Positions 26,263 through 35,676 of a stretch of 64,000 bases of DNA are shown one piece after another. Position numbers and translations under genes: made by a program. Position 1 is the first letter of the stretch, and every line of letters starts with the position of its first letter. This DNA comes from Eutreptiella sp. 'Long Island Sound 2002' (taxonomy: Eukaryota; Euglenozoa; Euglenophyceae; Eutreptiales; Eutreptiaceae). The DNA lies in NCBI GenBank assembly GCA_964036045.1, contig OZ038383.1, positions 69,089,888-69,153,887 on the forward strand, written 5' to 3'. The notes under the pieces are model-generated. The model was not told the origin of the DNA and searched no databases. It saw only the letters and a list, made by a program, of their open reading frames with translations.

Positions 26263-27562
26263 GTATGCGTTGTTTGTGTACACAGCGCTGTAAATCCCCG
26301 GTGGATGCTCATCCAAACCTCTCCTGATGGACTGATTGACCTGAGGAGCAGCCAGAACTTGCCCCCCAACCGCTTTTTCAACCAGCAACCATTTTACAAT
26401 CATTCTGGAACCCCCTTTGGCACTTCCCTCTCCCCCTTAACCTCCTCGCCTGGGATAATAGGTACAGTTTGCATAAAGGACCTGGAGTCCGGCACAGTCT
26501 GTGACGAGTCGAAGAATATTGAACAGGGGTGTCCTTGAGAAGCCCATGTTTTTTTGTTAAGGACAGCCCCTGAGGGCAGCCCCTAGTGACCGCCAACCGC
26601 CACCAATCGCCAACGGCCAACTGCCACCAACCGCCAACCGCCCACCGCCATCATGCCCCAACCATTGTTCAATACTGTTTCTGTGGTTCCCATGTCTTGA
26701 TCGTGAAGCAGAGAGCATCCCCGTAAATGTTTGTTTCTGTTGGCGTTGCAAAGGCTTTTTCCCCCCCTTAAGGACAGCCCTGCTCCTGCAGAGCCCGACA
26801 GGAAAAGCGTTTCGTGGAATACTCTGTCCCTCTGCCCCTTGGGGAAGGGTTATTGGCAGGGTATGGGGGGTTGACTTCAGGCAAGTGTCAGCAAGCAAAA
26901 AAGGTGGTGGGGGCCTCACAGAAGATGGTGGTAAGCGTGCATTGTGATGTGCATTGTAGGCATGGCTGATGTCCATGTTCGGCATTGGCAGCATTGCAAA
27001 ACGATTTGGATCTTGGAAAGAACGTTCCAATATTTGTGTGTGTGTATAAAAGCGAGCATCTTTGTGTGCGTGCGGGCTTACGAGGCAAATCAGGGCTCAA
27101 TTATTACAGCACCATGTCCATGCGCTGCACTACTGACCTACATACCCGACATCACTTTCCCTAACTACCCTACACCACCCTTTTCTGGAATTGTGCTGCC
27201 AGACATATGCGGTTTCCCTCTGCCATGTGACAGTACTGGACCATTGATGGGTAGAAAGCAGGGGTGCTGTCAGCATGACTGTGTCTGGGTCGCCTCCTGA
27301 TCTTCGCCCTTCAGCGGCTCCCAAAGCTGTTTTTTCGTGGTGGGTCACATCTTCAGCTGTCAACGCTGGCTCAGATGCTGATGCGGGTCCAGAGTTTCAC
27401 ACGGGTTGCCTTTGCTCTCTGTACCAACGCACTTGTACATCTGCGGCCCATGGCCACCTGATTGAAGCCATTTGTTGCCAGTTGGACTGGAGAGCCAATC
27501 TAAGATGTTATGACCCCCAGGCAATGGGGGAACCCACTTTGTATCCGATCCCTTCTTCTCAG
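26263..27562 (+). other. Transporter intron, 1300 bp
   Basis: Begins GTATGCG after GVCK and ends TTCTTCTCAG before VYLSE; both borders are phase 0. It contains a C/A-rich run of ACCGCCA-like units at about 26586-26652 and two copies of AAGGACAGCCC (26560 and 26771). No gene is seen inside, although several frames stay open by chance. Confidence 0.75.
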
Positions 27563-27842
27563 GTTTATTTGTCGGAGGTCCTTGATTTCAGCAACGCTGC
27601 AACAGGCTTCTCTGTTTTGGGGATGCAGGCTGCAATAGGGCGTCTGCTGGGGCCTTCACTTGGAGGCATATTGGCGAATCCTACTCTCAAGTTTGAGGCA
27701 CTGCGGGATGTGACCCTCTTCCAAACCTTTCCTTTCCTGCTGCCATGCCTGATCTCTGCGGGAGTCGCTGCCATTGGCATTGCAGTGGCCTATTGGATGC
27801 TGCCAGAGACGCTGCAACCCAAAGACAGTCTGTCCCTTCCTG
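27563..27842 (+). CDS. MFS transporter (ZIFL-like), exon covering TM5, TM6 and start of central loop
   Basis: The exon opens VYLSEVLDFSNAATGF, directly continuing GVCK of the previous exon. GMQAAIGRLLGPSLGG fits MFS antiporter motif C in TM5 (spaced glycines ending G-P-x-x-G-G). TM6 reads FPFLLPCLISAGVAAIG and is followed by LPETLQP, the usual end of the first six-helix half. The acceptor is TTCTCAG. The donor is not certain: GT at 27843 (after SLPG) or GT at 27828 (after QPKD) both leave one extra base, which is what the next exon needs. The frame otherwise runs to a stop at 27889. Confidence 0.85.
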
Positions 27843-28749
27843 GTGCCCTGAGACTCACTGGCCCCCCGAATTCTGTGGAGTGTGTGTGAGCCGAATGAGG
27901 GGGAGTAGTGTGGGAGAGGGTGACAGTGCTTTGAGGTTGAGGATTTGGTATTGGGGGCTGAGTCCTGGGCAAATGGTGTGTGCACTGACAGGTTTTTCTT
28001 GCGGCTGCGAAGGGCAGATATGGGGGTACGGGGGTATGGCAGGGAGGTATGGGGAGCGGCTTGAAGGGGGGCAGGGAAGTGATGCAGCAGAGGATGGTTG
28101 AGGCCGTTTCAGGAGCAAGGATGGAGGTCGACTGTAGCTCTCGAAGGTGGCTGCCCTCAACGGGTCACTGGAGTCACTCAGATTTTGCTGTGCGGTCGCC
28201 AGATAGGGCAAGGTAGGGCGCTGTGGAGGTGCCATTTGGTTGCCCACGTCAACATGATGCTAGTGGTAGCAGGAGTGGGATGTTGTGTGTGTTTCTGCAC
28301 TTTTGCACTTTTGGAAAACAGCAATTTCCACCCCTAGAGGCTGATCAACCATAGCAGGATGCGTGGATGGGAGTCCTGCTCCTCCTCTCTCTCCTAATGA
28401 TGCGTTGTGTGACTGCAGCATTCCCAGCGAAAGTGCTTTGTGGTTGGCAGTACAGATATATCATCATGGTGCTAATGCATGAGATGGCCGCAGTTCCTGT
28501 GATATCACTGTAAAATCACTCATTGGGTCCCCCGCGAGTTTGGGTTGACGCAGAGGTGGATGGGGGAAAGTGGATCAATGAAGAAGGGAAGTGGGGTGAG
28601 GGTCTCGCTGGACGAGGATGATGCCGTGAGGGCAAAAGATGAGGGTGGATGTCACGCTGAGGACTTGGGCTGTGGGGGTGGGGTGACTTGAGGTCCAAGT
28701 GAGGTTGGGAGTGATGGTGCTGACCGGCACGTGTGTGATTCGTGTGCAG
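27843..28749 (+). other. Transporter intron, about 0.9 kb
   Basis: G-rich sequence between the TM6 exon and the TM7 exon, ending GTGTGTGATTCGTGTGCAG. The 5' border depends on which of two donors is used (27828 or 27843). No other gene or clear repeat is visible. Confidence 0.6.
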
Positions 28750-28892
28750 GAACAGTGCACAAGGAAACATCCTGTTCCACCACTGAAGACAAAATCGAAG
28801 CGTCACAGCCCACGAAGTCATTTCTCACGCCTGCAGTTGGAGTATCTCTCGCTATGTACGCTGGGCTCTCGTTTGCGCATGTGGGATTTGAG
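28750..28892 (+). CDS. MFS transporter (ZIFL-like), exon covering central loop and TM7
   Basis: After the acceptor GTGTGCAG the exon encodes a polar segment (TVHKETSCSTTEDKIEAS), matching the cytoplasmic loop between the two halves of MFS proteins. It then encodes TM7, AVGVSLAMYAGLSFAHVGFE. It starts with two bases completing a codon and ends at a full codon (GAG), followed by a strong donor GTGAGT. The ending H-x-G-F-E matches the position where family members read Y-T-E just before F-x-L-W. No continuation of the protein follows in the next 29 kb. Confidence 0.82.
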
Positions 28893-29076
28893 GTGAGTGC
28901 ATTGCCTCACTGTTGTCCTGAACCCGCACCTCTGCCGCTTTGCCGCCCTGCACGCCTGCCTTGTCCACCGTCCCTGTATGGCACACTGTGCGCTGTGGTC
29001 TGCTGAAGGTGTGTCCCGAACCCCATGGGACGCCTCAGCCATGCCTTCTCGGCGGCCCAAAATTGCCAAGTTCACG

Positions 29077-29233
29077 GGGCCACGTAACAAACCGTGGATT
29101 GAAAGTCCCTAACAGCAACTCAAGGGGCCACACAACAAAGCACGGATTGAGAGTCGCTAACCCTAACTCAAAAACTCAAAGAACCACGCAACAAAGCGTG
29201 GATAGCGAGTACCTAACCCCAAATCAAGGGGCC
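29077..29233 (+). repeat. Short run of the 48-bp repeat, about 3 diverged copies
   Basis: Units of the form CCACGTAACAAACCGTGG then CTAACAGCAACTCAAGGGG are in the same orientation as the large arrays further right. The copies are more diverged, and one carries an internal duplication of ACTCAAA. The run lies about 180 bp into the giant intron. Confidence 0.8.
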
Positions 29234-29279
29234 AAAGAGGTGGGTACCAAAATGGTCAACAAGGTCCACTGGGTGCAAA

Positions 29280-29815
29280 AAACAAAGGAAATTTTCAAAA
29301 ATGATCCGAGACCACATGGGGTGCCACAACAAGTGTTTTTAGCCCGTTTTGAGCCTGTGGTCGCCTGTTTTGGCCCTCGGAAAATCCCCAAATGCGCTGA
29401 AAATAAGCGGCATTGAGACCAAAAATGGGTGGAAAACGGGTAAAAATTGGGCTTTCCCAAAAACAATCCCGGAGCATTTGTAAGCCATTTTGGCCCCTCT
29501 AAATTCACAAAATGCCTACAAAACGGGTTGTTTTGGCACAAAAAGATGGGTCAAAAATGGGTCAAAAATGTGGTTTTCCAAAAATAATCTTGGACCATTT
29601 GGGGTGTAGAAAGTGGAATGAACCTAGTTTGAGCCCATTTTGAGCAATATTGGCACCTCTCAAATCCGAAATAGCCTTGAAAATGGCCCAGTTTGGGACC
29701 ATAAGTTGCTCAGAAATGGGTCAAAACCCTCTTTCTCCAAAAAAAGCTTGTAGTCCATTTGTGGTACCAAAACAGATGAATAGAGGTCATTTTGAGCCAT
29801 TTTTGAGTGGCTCTC
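29280..29815. repeat. Diverged ~160-bp tandem repeat, about 3.5 copies
   Basis: A-rich landmarks of the type TTTTCCAAAAATAATCTTGG recur at about 29291, 29452, 29573 and 29733. The spacing is about 160 bp, with one unit shortened to about 121 bp. Between them are repeated GGGTCAAAAATGGGTC-like segments and TTTTGAGCC motifs. No coding potential is seen. Confidence 0.65.
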
Positions 29816-31930
29816 ATCCTATTTCGAGGGCGGTTTCGAGGGGGAAGTGGCGTAAATCATTCTTTGTGTCCTTTCCCCACTAGTTCGGTCCCAATATCCA
29901 ATCCTAGTTAGGGCTAGGGTCGTCCATGTATCCTGGTCTAGTCTCAGCCTCCTTGCATGTGCATGGGGACGTTGAAGCGGAAGTTTGCGGCTCATTCGAC
30001 GGGTGCTTCGGCATATGGCCTGACTGCACATTGTGCCACCGGGGGGTGCTTGGGGGAGGGGCAGAGGCGGATCTTCGTGGTGTCTGCAGGGCTGGGGTCA
30101 CTTCATGGGTGTGGTGTGCTGCCCGTCAAAAATGAGTGCTATGCGGCTAACAAAACATCATCATGAACCACCATCCGCACACTCTTGCTACAACTACCTC
30201 ATTGCGCCGCCCCTTGGGACTGATGCGCTGCCACATTCGTCCCTTGCTGCTTGCCTGCTTGCTTGCTGCTTGCTTGCCAAACCTATTATGTGCACCCTAA
30301 ACACGAAAGAGGGTTATAAAACCAACACTAGTTCCACCAGCGGTGAGACCCAACAAGCACCCTTGCAGTATGCACGGCATGCTGTGGTCACGGGACCCCC
30401 TGAAACAGTGGTTCAGGGAAGCAACTGCCATTGAAGATGTGTGCTTCCCCACCAGGGCTCCTGCTGGTCAATGACAGTGGCCCGCCGAACGGCGAACGGC
30501 GAACAGCGTACCCCAAACTTGGAGAGCGTGTGCAAAACACTTTTCTCTCACTCGCCAACAGATGGCGCAAGGCCTAGGCTAGTGGTACGCATTCCCAGCG
30601 AGGCCAAGGGACGGGGACGGTGATGCCCAAGGCCAATGCGGTCGAGATGCTTCTGTGTGGAAATCGGTTGTGCTAGTGGAGGTTTCGCACACACCTATCA
30701 CAACTGGAAGTTTCCCCGGCCCCGGGCTACATATGGAAAAAAGTAGGCGAAGGCGATATGGGGCAGTTGTGAGCAGGGGTACAGATATCCCCCCCTGACC
30801 CCCACCCCCTAGGATTACAAACAAGCAAGTCATACCGTAGACATTCCACCGGACACTAGTATTACACGTTAATCAGCCAGCCTTTTGGGGAACACCCCCC
30901 GCCCCAAGTAGACCAAAATGTGAATGTCGTCAAAACGCAACTTCTTGGGTTAGGCAGCGGATAATTTTCCTCTTGCAAGATTTCGAAACTCTTGCCCTCC
31001 TCATTTATGTATACTTAGAATGGTCGGAATATTAGGGGGATGTCAAATAAACTAGTAGAGTTCGTTTTACTCCCCCCCCCCACACCAACTAGATTGGTGC
31101 TCATCCCCAGCCAGACCGAATCAGGGCATATTTTTGATGTGTTTATTCCCCCAAAAATTGTAATTTCATTTCACCCCCCCCCCCCTCCGGCGTACACTTC
31201 AAATGTTCATATTGTCATGGCAATCTCAAATATGGCGCTCTTGGGCCGGTGTCCGGGTTTCACCCGAATGCCAAAAGCATTGGAGGGGGTGTCGGTGTAC
31301 AAACTACACATGAGCGCATCCCATGCACACGGTGACGGTGATGGCTTAACAACATGTAGAGGTAAGGATATGCACATCCATGCGAGGGGGGGGAGGGCTA
31401 CCTGTTGGGGCATACCCGATTCCCCCTGCCCCTCCCCCTGTGCTGAGTCCTCCTCTTCCAACTTTATAGAGCCTTGTTTTGAAGAAGCCTTTTCTGTGGA
31501 TTCTTGGGGACCCCTCTCCACACCAATTTGTGGCACTTGGGATCAACCAATTTGGGCGCCAACAGAAATTTTTTTGGGTTTGGGGTTTTTCCGGTAAACC
31601 CATTTCAAATGCCGGATTTTAGCCACATATTTCAAACCCACAAATCACCTCGAAGAGAGGTTGTTAGATCAAGCGCAGGCGCGGGCGTCATATACCCCCC
31701 TTTCTTGGGGTCATTCGTGTAGCATACCCCAAGGCATGATATTGGATGTCCAACCCCTTGTAAAATCATTATTTTGCCCAATAAGAGCATCCCCCAATGG
31801 ATTTTTTGATTTTGAGGCCTCTACCCCCTAAAACTGGATATCACTTTTTTGAGGGGGGGGGTGGGGGGGGTCAAAAGTTTTTGCTTAATAGGCGACAAGC
31901 AGTGGGGACGCACAGTGCTGGTAACACGGC
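29816..31930. other. Intronic sequence without recognisable genes
   Basis: Mixed composition with long C runs at 31069-31080 and 31176-31187 and G runs near 31852-31869. Open frames here (up to 185 codons at 31040) have no recognisable domain, cross homopolymer runs and lack convincing codon structure. I see no RNA gene or mobile-element border. Confidence 0.5.
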
Positions 31931-32096
31931 CAGCGGTCCAATGGTAACGCAGCCGATACCAGATGTGCAGGCGTCGGTTCGAATCTTGGTCTGCTGACTT
32001 TTAGCGCCGCCGCCGGCGGCGGCGCCAAAGTGGCCAGACTGAGGTTCGAACCGCCGACCACACGAATGCCTGCGGGCTGCATTACCACTCGGCCAC
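31931..32096. ncRNA. Head-to-head inverted pair of tRNA-like sequences around a GC palindrome
   Basis: The + strand arm (31931-31996) has CAGCGG/CTGCTG ends that pair at six positions (one wobble), an A-box-like CCAATGGTAACGC and a B-box-like GGTTCGAATC. The opposite-strand arm (32096 down to 32030) has perfectly pairing ends GTGGCC/GGCCAC, an A-box-like TGGCCGAGTGG and a B-box-like GGTTCGAACC. The two arms align to each other along their length. Between them, 32004-32025 is a perfect 22-bp palindrome of GCC/GGC triplets. The T-stem pairing is poor in both arms, so these are more likely tRNA-derived (SINE-like) or decayed tRNAs than functional tRNAs. No anticodon can be assigned. Confidence 0.5.
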
Positions 32097-32268
32097 TGCT
32101 TGAATTGCGGCGAAGGGCCTCCCTGCTGCTTGGGGCCGCATCTGCCACTGACAAAAAACCCAAACTGTGTGTATCTGTCTGACTGCCTGCTTGCTAGCTC
32201 AGGGACTGATTGGCTGACTGTCGGCCTCTCTTCGAGGTGCACTGCCGAAGGCAATAGAATTTTTTGTT

Positions 32269-32414
32269 GCCCCTTGAGTTGGGGGTATGGACTCCCACAC
32301 TTCGGTGTGGCCCCTCGAGTTGGGGATACGGACTCCCACGCTTCGGTGTGGCCCCTCGAGTTCGGGATATGGACTCCCACGCTTCGGTGTGGCCCCTCCA
32401 GTTGGGGATACGGA
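32269..32414 (-). repeat. 41-bp repeat, about 3.5 copies, each with a TTCG-loop hairpin
   Basis: Units read CCCCTCGAGTTGGGG, then a GGACTCCCACGC segment, then TTCGGTGTGG. This is a shortened relative of the 48-bp satellite (minus orientation). In place of the CCACGC-TTTGTT-GTGTGG of that repeat it has CCACAC or CCACGC, a TTCG loop, and GTGTGG. The first hairpin (32295-32310) is perfect. Confidence 0.82.
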
Positions 32415-33071
32415 TGGGCCATGGGAGATATTAAAGGAGGGTTGTTTTGTTGTGGTTTGTGCATAATGGGGTTGCAGTACTTTTGTCTGTTTTTATTTTG
32501 GAGTCGTATGACCATACAGGTTGTTTCCCTTCTCAATCCCTTCTTGGAAGCAATTGTTTGGGTCTCGGGTATTCAGATTGATGCCTGCTAGTGTGGTTAT
32601 ATTGCTTTGTGGCGACAGCTATATCTTTCTTTTCATATTGATGCTGGCACCTTGCCAAGGGATTATGATCCCAACAAGCAACCCAATGTCTTTCCCAACC
32701 CCCAGACAAATGGAATGTGTTGTGTTGGATCCTCGTGCACGTCAAGGATGCGCAAAAGGATATGCTGACGCGATAGGCTATGCATCTTGACCTTGTGGCC
32801 GCGTTTGCCACTTCTTTGCCATCTAGTGCTCTCACTTTGAATCCTATCTTTGAGCGCTTGGCTGTATTAGGTAATGAATTGCAAGTATCTCAGATGGAGC
32901 CATGGAGGAAAGGGGTTGTTTGTTGCGATGTTGAATTGCACCACCAAGGGTGGTGAAAAGCGCTATTCAAGTGGGGGTTTTCTTAGAAATCCGATACCGT
33001 GAGGGGTTTTGGACGCCCCCCCCCTCTTTTTTTCAAACTGGTCTATGGGGGGGTTTTAAGGGGGTTTTTCG
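32415..33071. other. Stretch without recognisable genes
   Basis: T-rich intronic sequence between the 41-bp repeat and the RNase H ORF, with a C run at 33018-33025. Short open frames (for example 32521-32790) show no family resemblance. Confidence 0.45.
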
Positions 33072-35207
33072 ATGCAAGCACACCATTTGTGGGCAAATTT
33101 TTTTGGTAATGTCATATTGGGCTGCATATCCACAGTTTTGTCCTTGCCCCCAATCTGGGCCCACAGGGCACGCTTCACCACAATGGTACAGAACACGTTA
33201 CGTTCACGTCCGGGATCCATTGGCTGCAACCTTAGCAAAGAATTGCCCTCCCGAGCGGTGCCTATTCGCAACTACTTGGCTATACTCACCCAACTAGGTG
33301 CTCGCACTGCACTCCACATAGCACTACCGCCGCGGCCGGCCGGGGGACCCAACCTCATCGACAGTGAAAGCTCCGATGACGGCGTCCTCTTGTCTGCCCG
33401 CAAGGAGCAGGTGGGGGATGCCCTCCACACGCGCCACTACATTGCCCCACACCGGTACCACGAAGACCCCTCGGCAGGCACGGTACCTGCAGGATACCAC
33501 CCCGTCAACATCGCGGGCATAGCGTGCTACTCAAACAAGCAACCGCCAACCGGAACGTCCCTATACTCCGATGGCAGCCTTCAAACAGTTCAGATTGCGG
33601 GCTCGGAATACCAAGCGGCGGGCGCAGCAGTAACAAAAGGGCCTCTTCGCATCCTCGCCCGGGTGGCGGGCCCACAGCAGTCCTACAGGGCTGAAATGTA
33701 CGGAGCAGCCATCGGCGCGGCCATTGCATCTGACGGTGACACTCAATACATCGACAACATGGCCGTCACAAAATGCGCACACCGCCGACCCACGCACGAA
33801 TGTTCTGACGCTGACATCCGCCACAAAGTGTGTGACCAAGTGCAGCACAAACGCGTCGCCGCGGAGTGGATCCCCAGCCACCGCCTTGAGACGGAGGCCC
33901 GTAACGCGCAGGAACGCGAACAAATTCGACGCAATGGGGAAGTAGACCTGCTCGCCAAGATGGCCACGCGCCTACCCGTGCCGGATTACGACCCCCAGCG
34001 CCCCGAAGATATTGCAATGTGCGGTGGGCCCGCCCCCACTCCGGCGCGGAAATGGATCCTCCAACGGAGGCGCGTTGTCACTTTCGACGGTGCACACTGG
34101 GTATCCTGGCTGCCGATGCGCGGGGACCGACGTATGCTCTGGGTTAAATGGCTTTGGGGTCGGGTACGATGGGATGGGACGGGCGCGCCGTGGGACCATA
34201 CCAACCCCAGATGCCCCATATGTCCCCTCCACCACGGTACCACTGTCCACAAACGACTCATCAACTGCATGCGTTGGAAAGTCGCATTTCGCAACATGTG
34301 GCTTAGCACCTGGGGACCATGGCAAGATACGGTGACGGAATGGTGGAACAGGGCGTCAGCGGCAGACCTACACCATGTTGCCTGCCTTCGCATACCACAG
34401 TCCCTATGGGACCACATCCCCCGAACAATGCGGGTAGACCTCAGGGAGCGTGTGGCCTGGCACCAGTACCACGCCCTACATGGCGTATGCCAACTGCGCG
34501 GCCAACTCACCATGCCCCCCCGTGACCCACAAGTGCCGCCCACGCCCTCCACGGCGGTGCCGGCATGGTACACAAAGCTGCGCTCACGAGCTGTACGACC
34601 GAACCCCACGGACTCTATCCTCCGCAATCAAGTAGGGTATACAGGGCCCCGGGAGAGAACACAGCGGCAGGATGGCCGCGCCTCTCAAGAGACGTCCCAC
34701 CGTAGGGCTGCGCGCACATGGGACCGGCCGCAATCGTACTACACCCGGTCATGGGCGGTCAAATATCTCAACCAGTGCCTCTGTCCCACTGCCGCGGACC
34801 CAGGGGCGCAACACGTAGCTTCGGCAATGCAGTATCTGGCCCAGCCTTGGTTTCTGCATCAACGTGCCGTTCTCGGGGCCTCACTGATGGTTTCATACCG
34901 CGACATGCTAGAGGACCTGGTGCGGCAATCACGGCACTGGCACACCCTCCTGCGGCGTGCTAGAGTGTGGACCACCTCCGCAGACCAGCACTACCAGCGG
35001 CATGACCGAAGGGTCCAACTCTTTTTGGTGATGAGCCAGTTGTGGGCATCCGAGCGCGCGGCCCACTGGGTGGAGCCCCCTCTACCTAAACGCCACTGCC
35101 GCACAAGACCCGGCATCCTGGGCCAACGCCCGCCACCAGACATGGCCCCTACAAAGCGACGAAAGCTTGTCACTCTTGAAGACCTGTGGGGAATGGCACA
35201 CACGTGA
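33072..35207 (+). CDS. Intact RNase H ORF with zinc knuckle, retroelement type (711 codons)
   Basis: Residues 163-300 form an RNase HI domain. It has YSDGS with catalytic D167, YRAEMYGA with E208, YIDNMAV with D228, EWIPSH with H270, and NGEVDLLAKMA with the last catalytic D292. All four acidic residues of the active site are present. At 381-399 follows a C-x2-C-x8-H-x5-C knuckle, typical of the segment after RNase H or RT in non-LTR retrotransposons. The remaining ~300 residues are basic and Trp/Arg-rich with no recognised domain, ending in a lysine/arginine patch near 690. No reverse transcriptase or endonuclease is found upstream, so this is either the 3' part of an element or a separate ORF. 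The start could be the ATG at 33072 or the one at 33183; the second would exclude the flanking direct repeat. Confidence 0.8.
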   Translation: MQAHHLWANFFGNVILGCISTVLSLPPIWAHRARFTTMVQNTLRSRPGSIGCNLSKELPSRAVPIRNYLAILTQLGARTALHIALPPRPAGGPNLIDSESSDDGVLLSARKEQVGDALHTRHYIAPHRYHEDPSAGTVPAGYHPVNIAGIACYSNKQPPTGTSLYSDGSLQTVQIAGSEYQAAGAAVTKGPLRILARVAGPQQSYRAEMYGAAIGAAIASDGDTQYIDNMAVTKCAHRRPTHECSDADIRHKVCDQVQHKRVAAEWIPSHRLETEARNAQEREQIRRNGEVDLLAKMATRLPVPDYDPQRPEDIAMCGGPAPTPARKWILQRRRVVTFDGAHWVSWLPMRGDRRMLWVKWLWGRVRWDGTGAPWDHTNPRCPICPLHHGTTVHKRLINCMRWKVAFRNMWLSTWGPWQDTVTEWWNRASAADLHHVACLRIPQSLWDHIPRTMRVDLRERVAWHQYHALHGVCQLRGQLTMPPRDPQVPPTPSTAVPAWYTKLRSRAVRPNPTDSILRNQVGYTGPRERTQRQDGRASQETSHRRAARTWDRPQSYYTRSWAVKYLNQCLCPTAADPGAQHVASAMQYLAQPWFLHQRAVLGASLMVSYRDMLEDLVRQSRHWHTLLRRARVWTTSADQHYQRHDRRVQLFLVMSQLWASERAAHWVEPPLPKRHCRTRPGILGQRPPPDMAPTKRRKLVTLEDLWGMAHT
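33126..33154. repeat. 29-bp direct repeat, left copy, beside the RNase H ORF
   Basis: ATATCCACAGTTTTGTC followed by CTTGCCCCCAAT recurs at 35434-35462 with one mismatch. If the ORF starts at 33183, the two copies flank it. Confidence 0.7.
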
Positions 35208-35433
35208 TGCAGCATGTTTAACCCCCTTAAATCTTACGCATTATAGGCTTGCCATATGGCGTGGCAGTTTTGCCTACCGCAACAGAGAGCCCTCTGTTAT
35301 ACGCATGTGAACTCTGGGTCTTTGCCATGTGCCCCGCTTTGCGGGGATCCACTGTATCATATGCTGGAGACGCCCACTTTCCCAAGCACAGTCTTGAGTA
35401 CTCTTTGAACTTCTGGAGTCAGTCAAAAAAAAA

Positions 35434-35462
35434 ATATCCACAGTTTTGTCTTTGCCCCCAAT
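35434..35462. repeat. 29-bp direct repeat, right copy
   Basis: Second copy, 227 bp after the RNase H stop codon, same orientation as the left copy, one T/C difference. Confidence 0.7.
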
Positions 35463-35676
35463 GTAGCCACTTTTGATTTTGTCCCCTTTGCTTGGGACCC
35501 CCGAGAACGCAGGGGTGACATAGCACTTCCGCCCACTTTTGGGCCCCCGAGAAGGCAATGCTGAGGCAGCCACTTCTGAATTCGCTCCACTTTGTTGGGG
35601 GCCCTTCAGAATGCACATGGGAAGTAGCACTTCCGCCCATTTTTGGGCCACCAAGAAGGCATGCCTGAGGCAGCCC
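35463..35676. repeat. Dispersed repeat of GTAGCCACTT type, with internal duplication
   Basis: GTAGCCACTTTTGATTTTG followed by TCCCC resembles the segments at about 55348-55480. Inside, AGCACTTCCGCCCA plus TTTTGGGCC and GAGGCAGCC occur twice, about 102 bp apart (35522 and 35624). It lies between the RNase H ORF and the start of the inverted 48-bp array. Confidence 0.6.

Noticed and set aside
31040-31597. 185-codon ORF in the giant intron
   Set aside because: Composition follows the local C runs, with no recognisable motif and overlapping open frames on the other strand.
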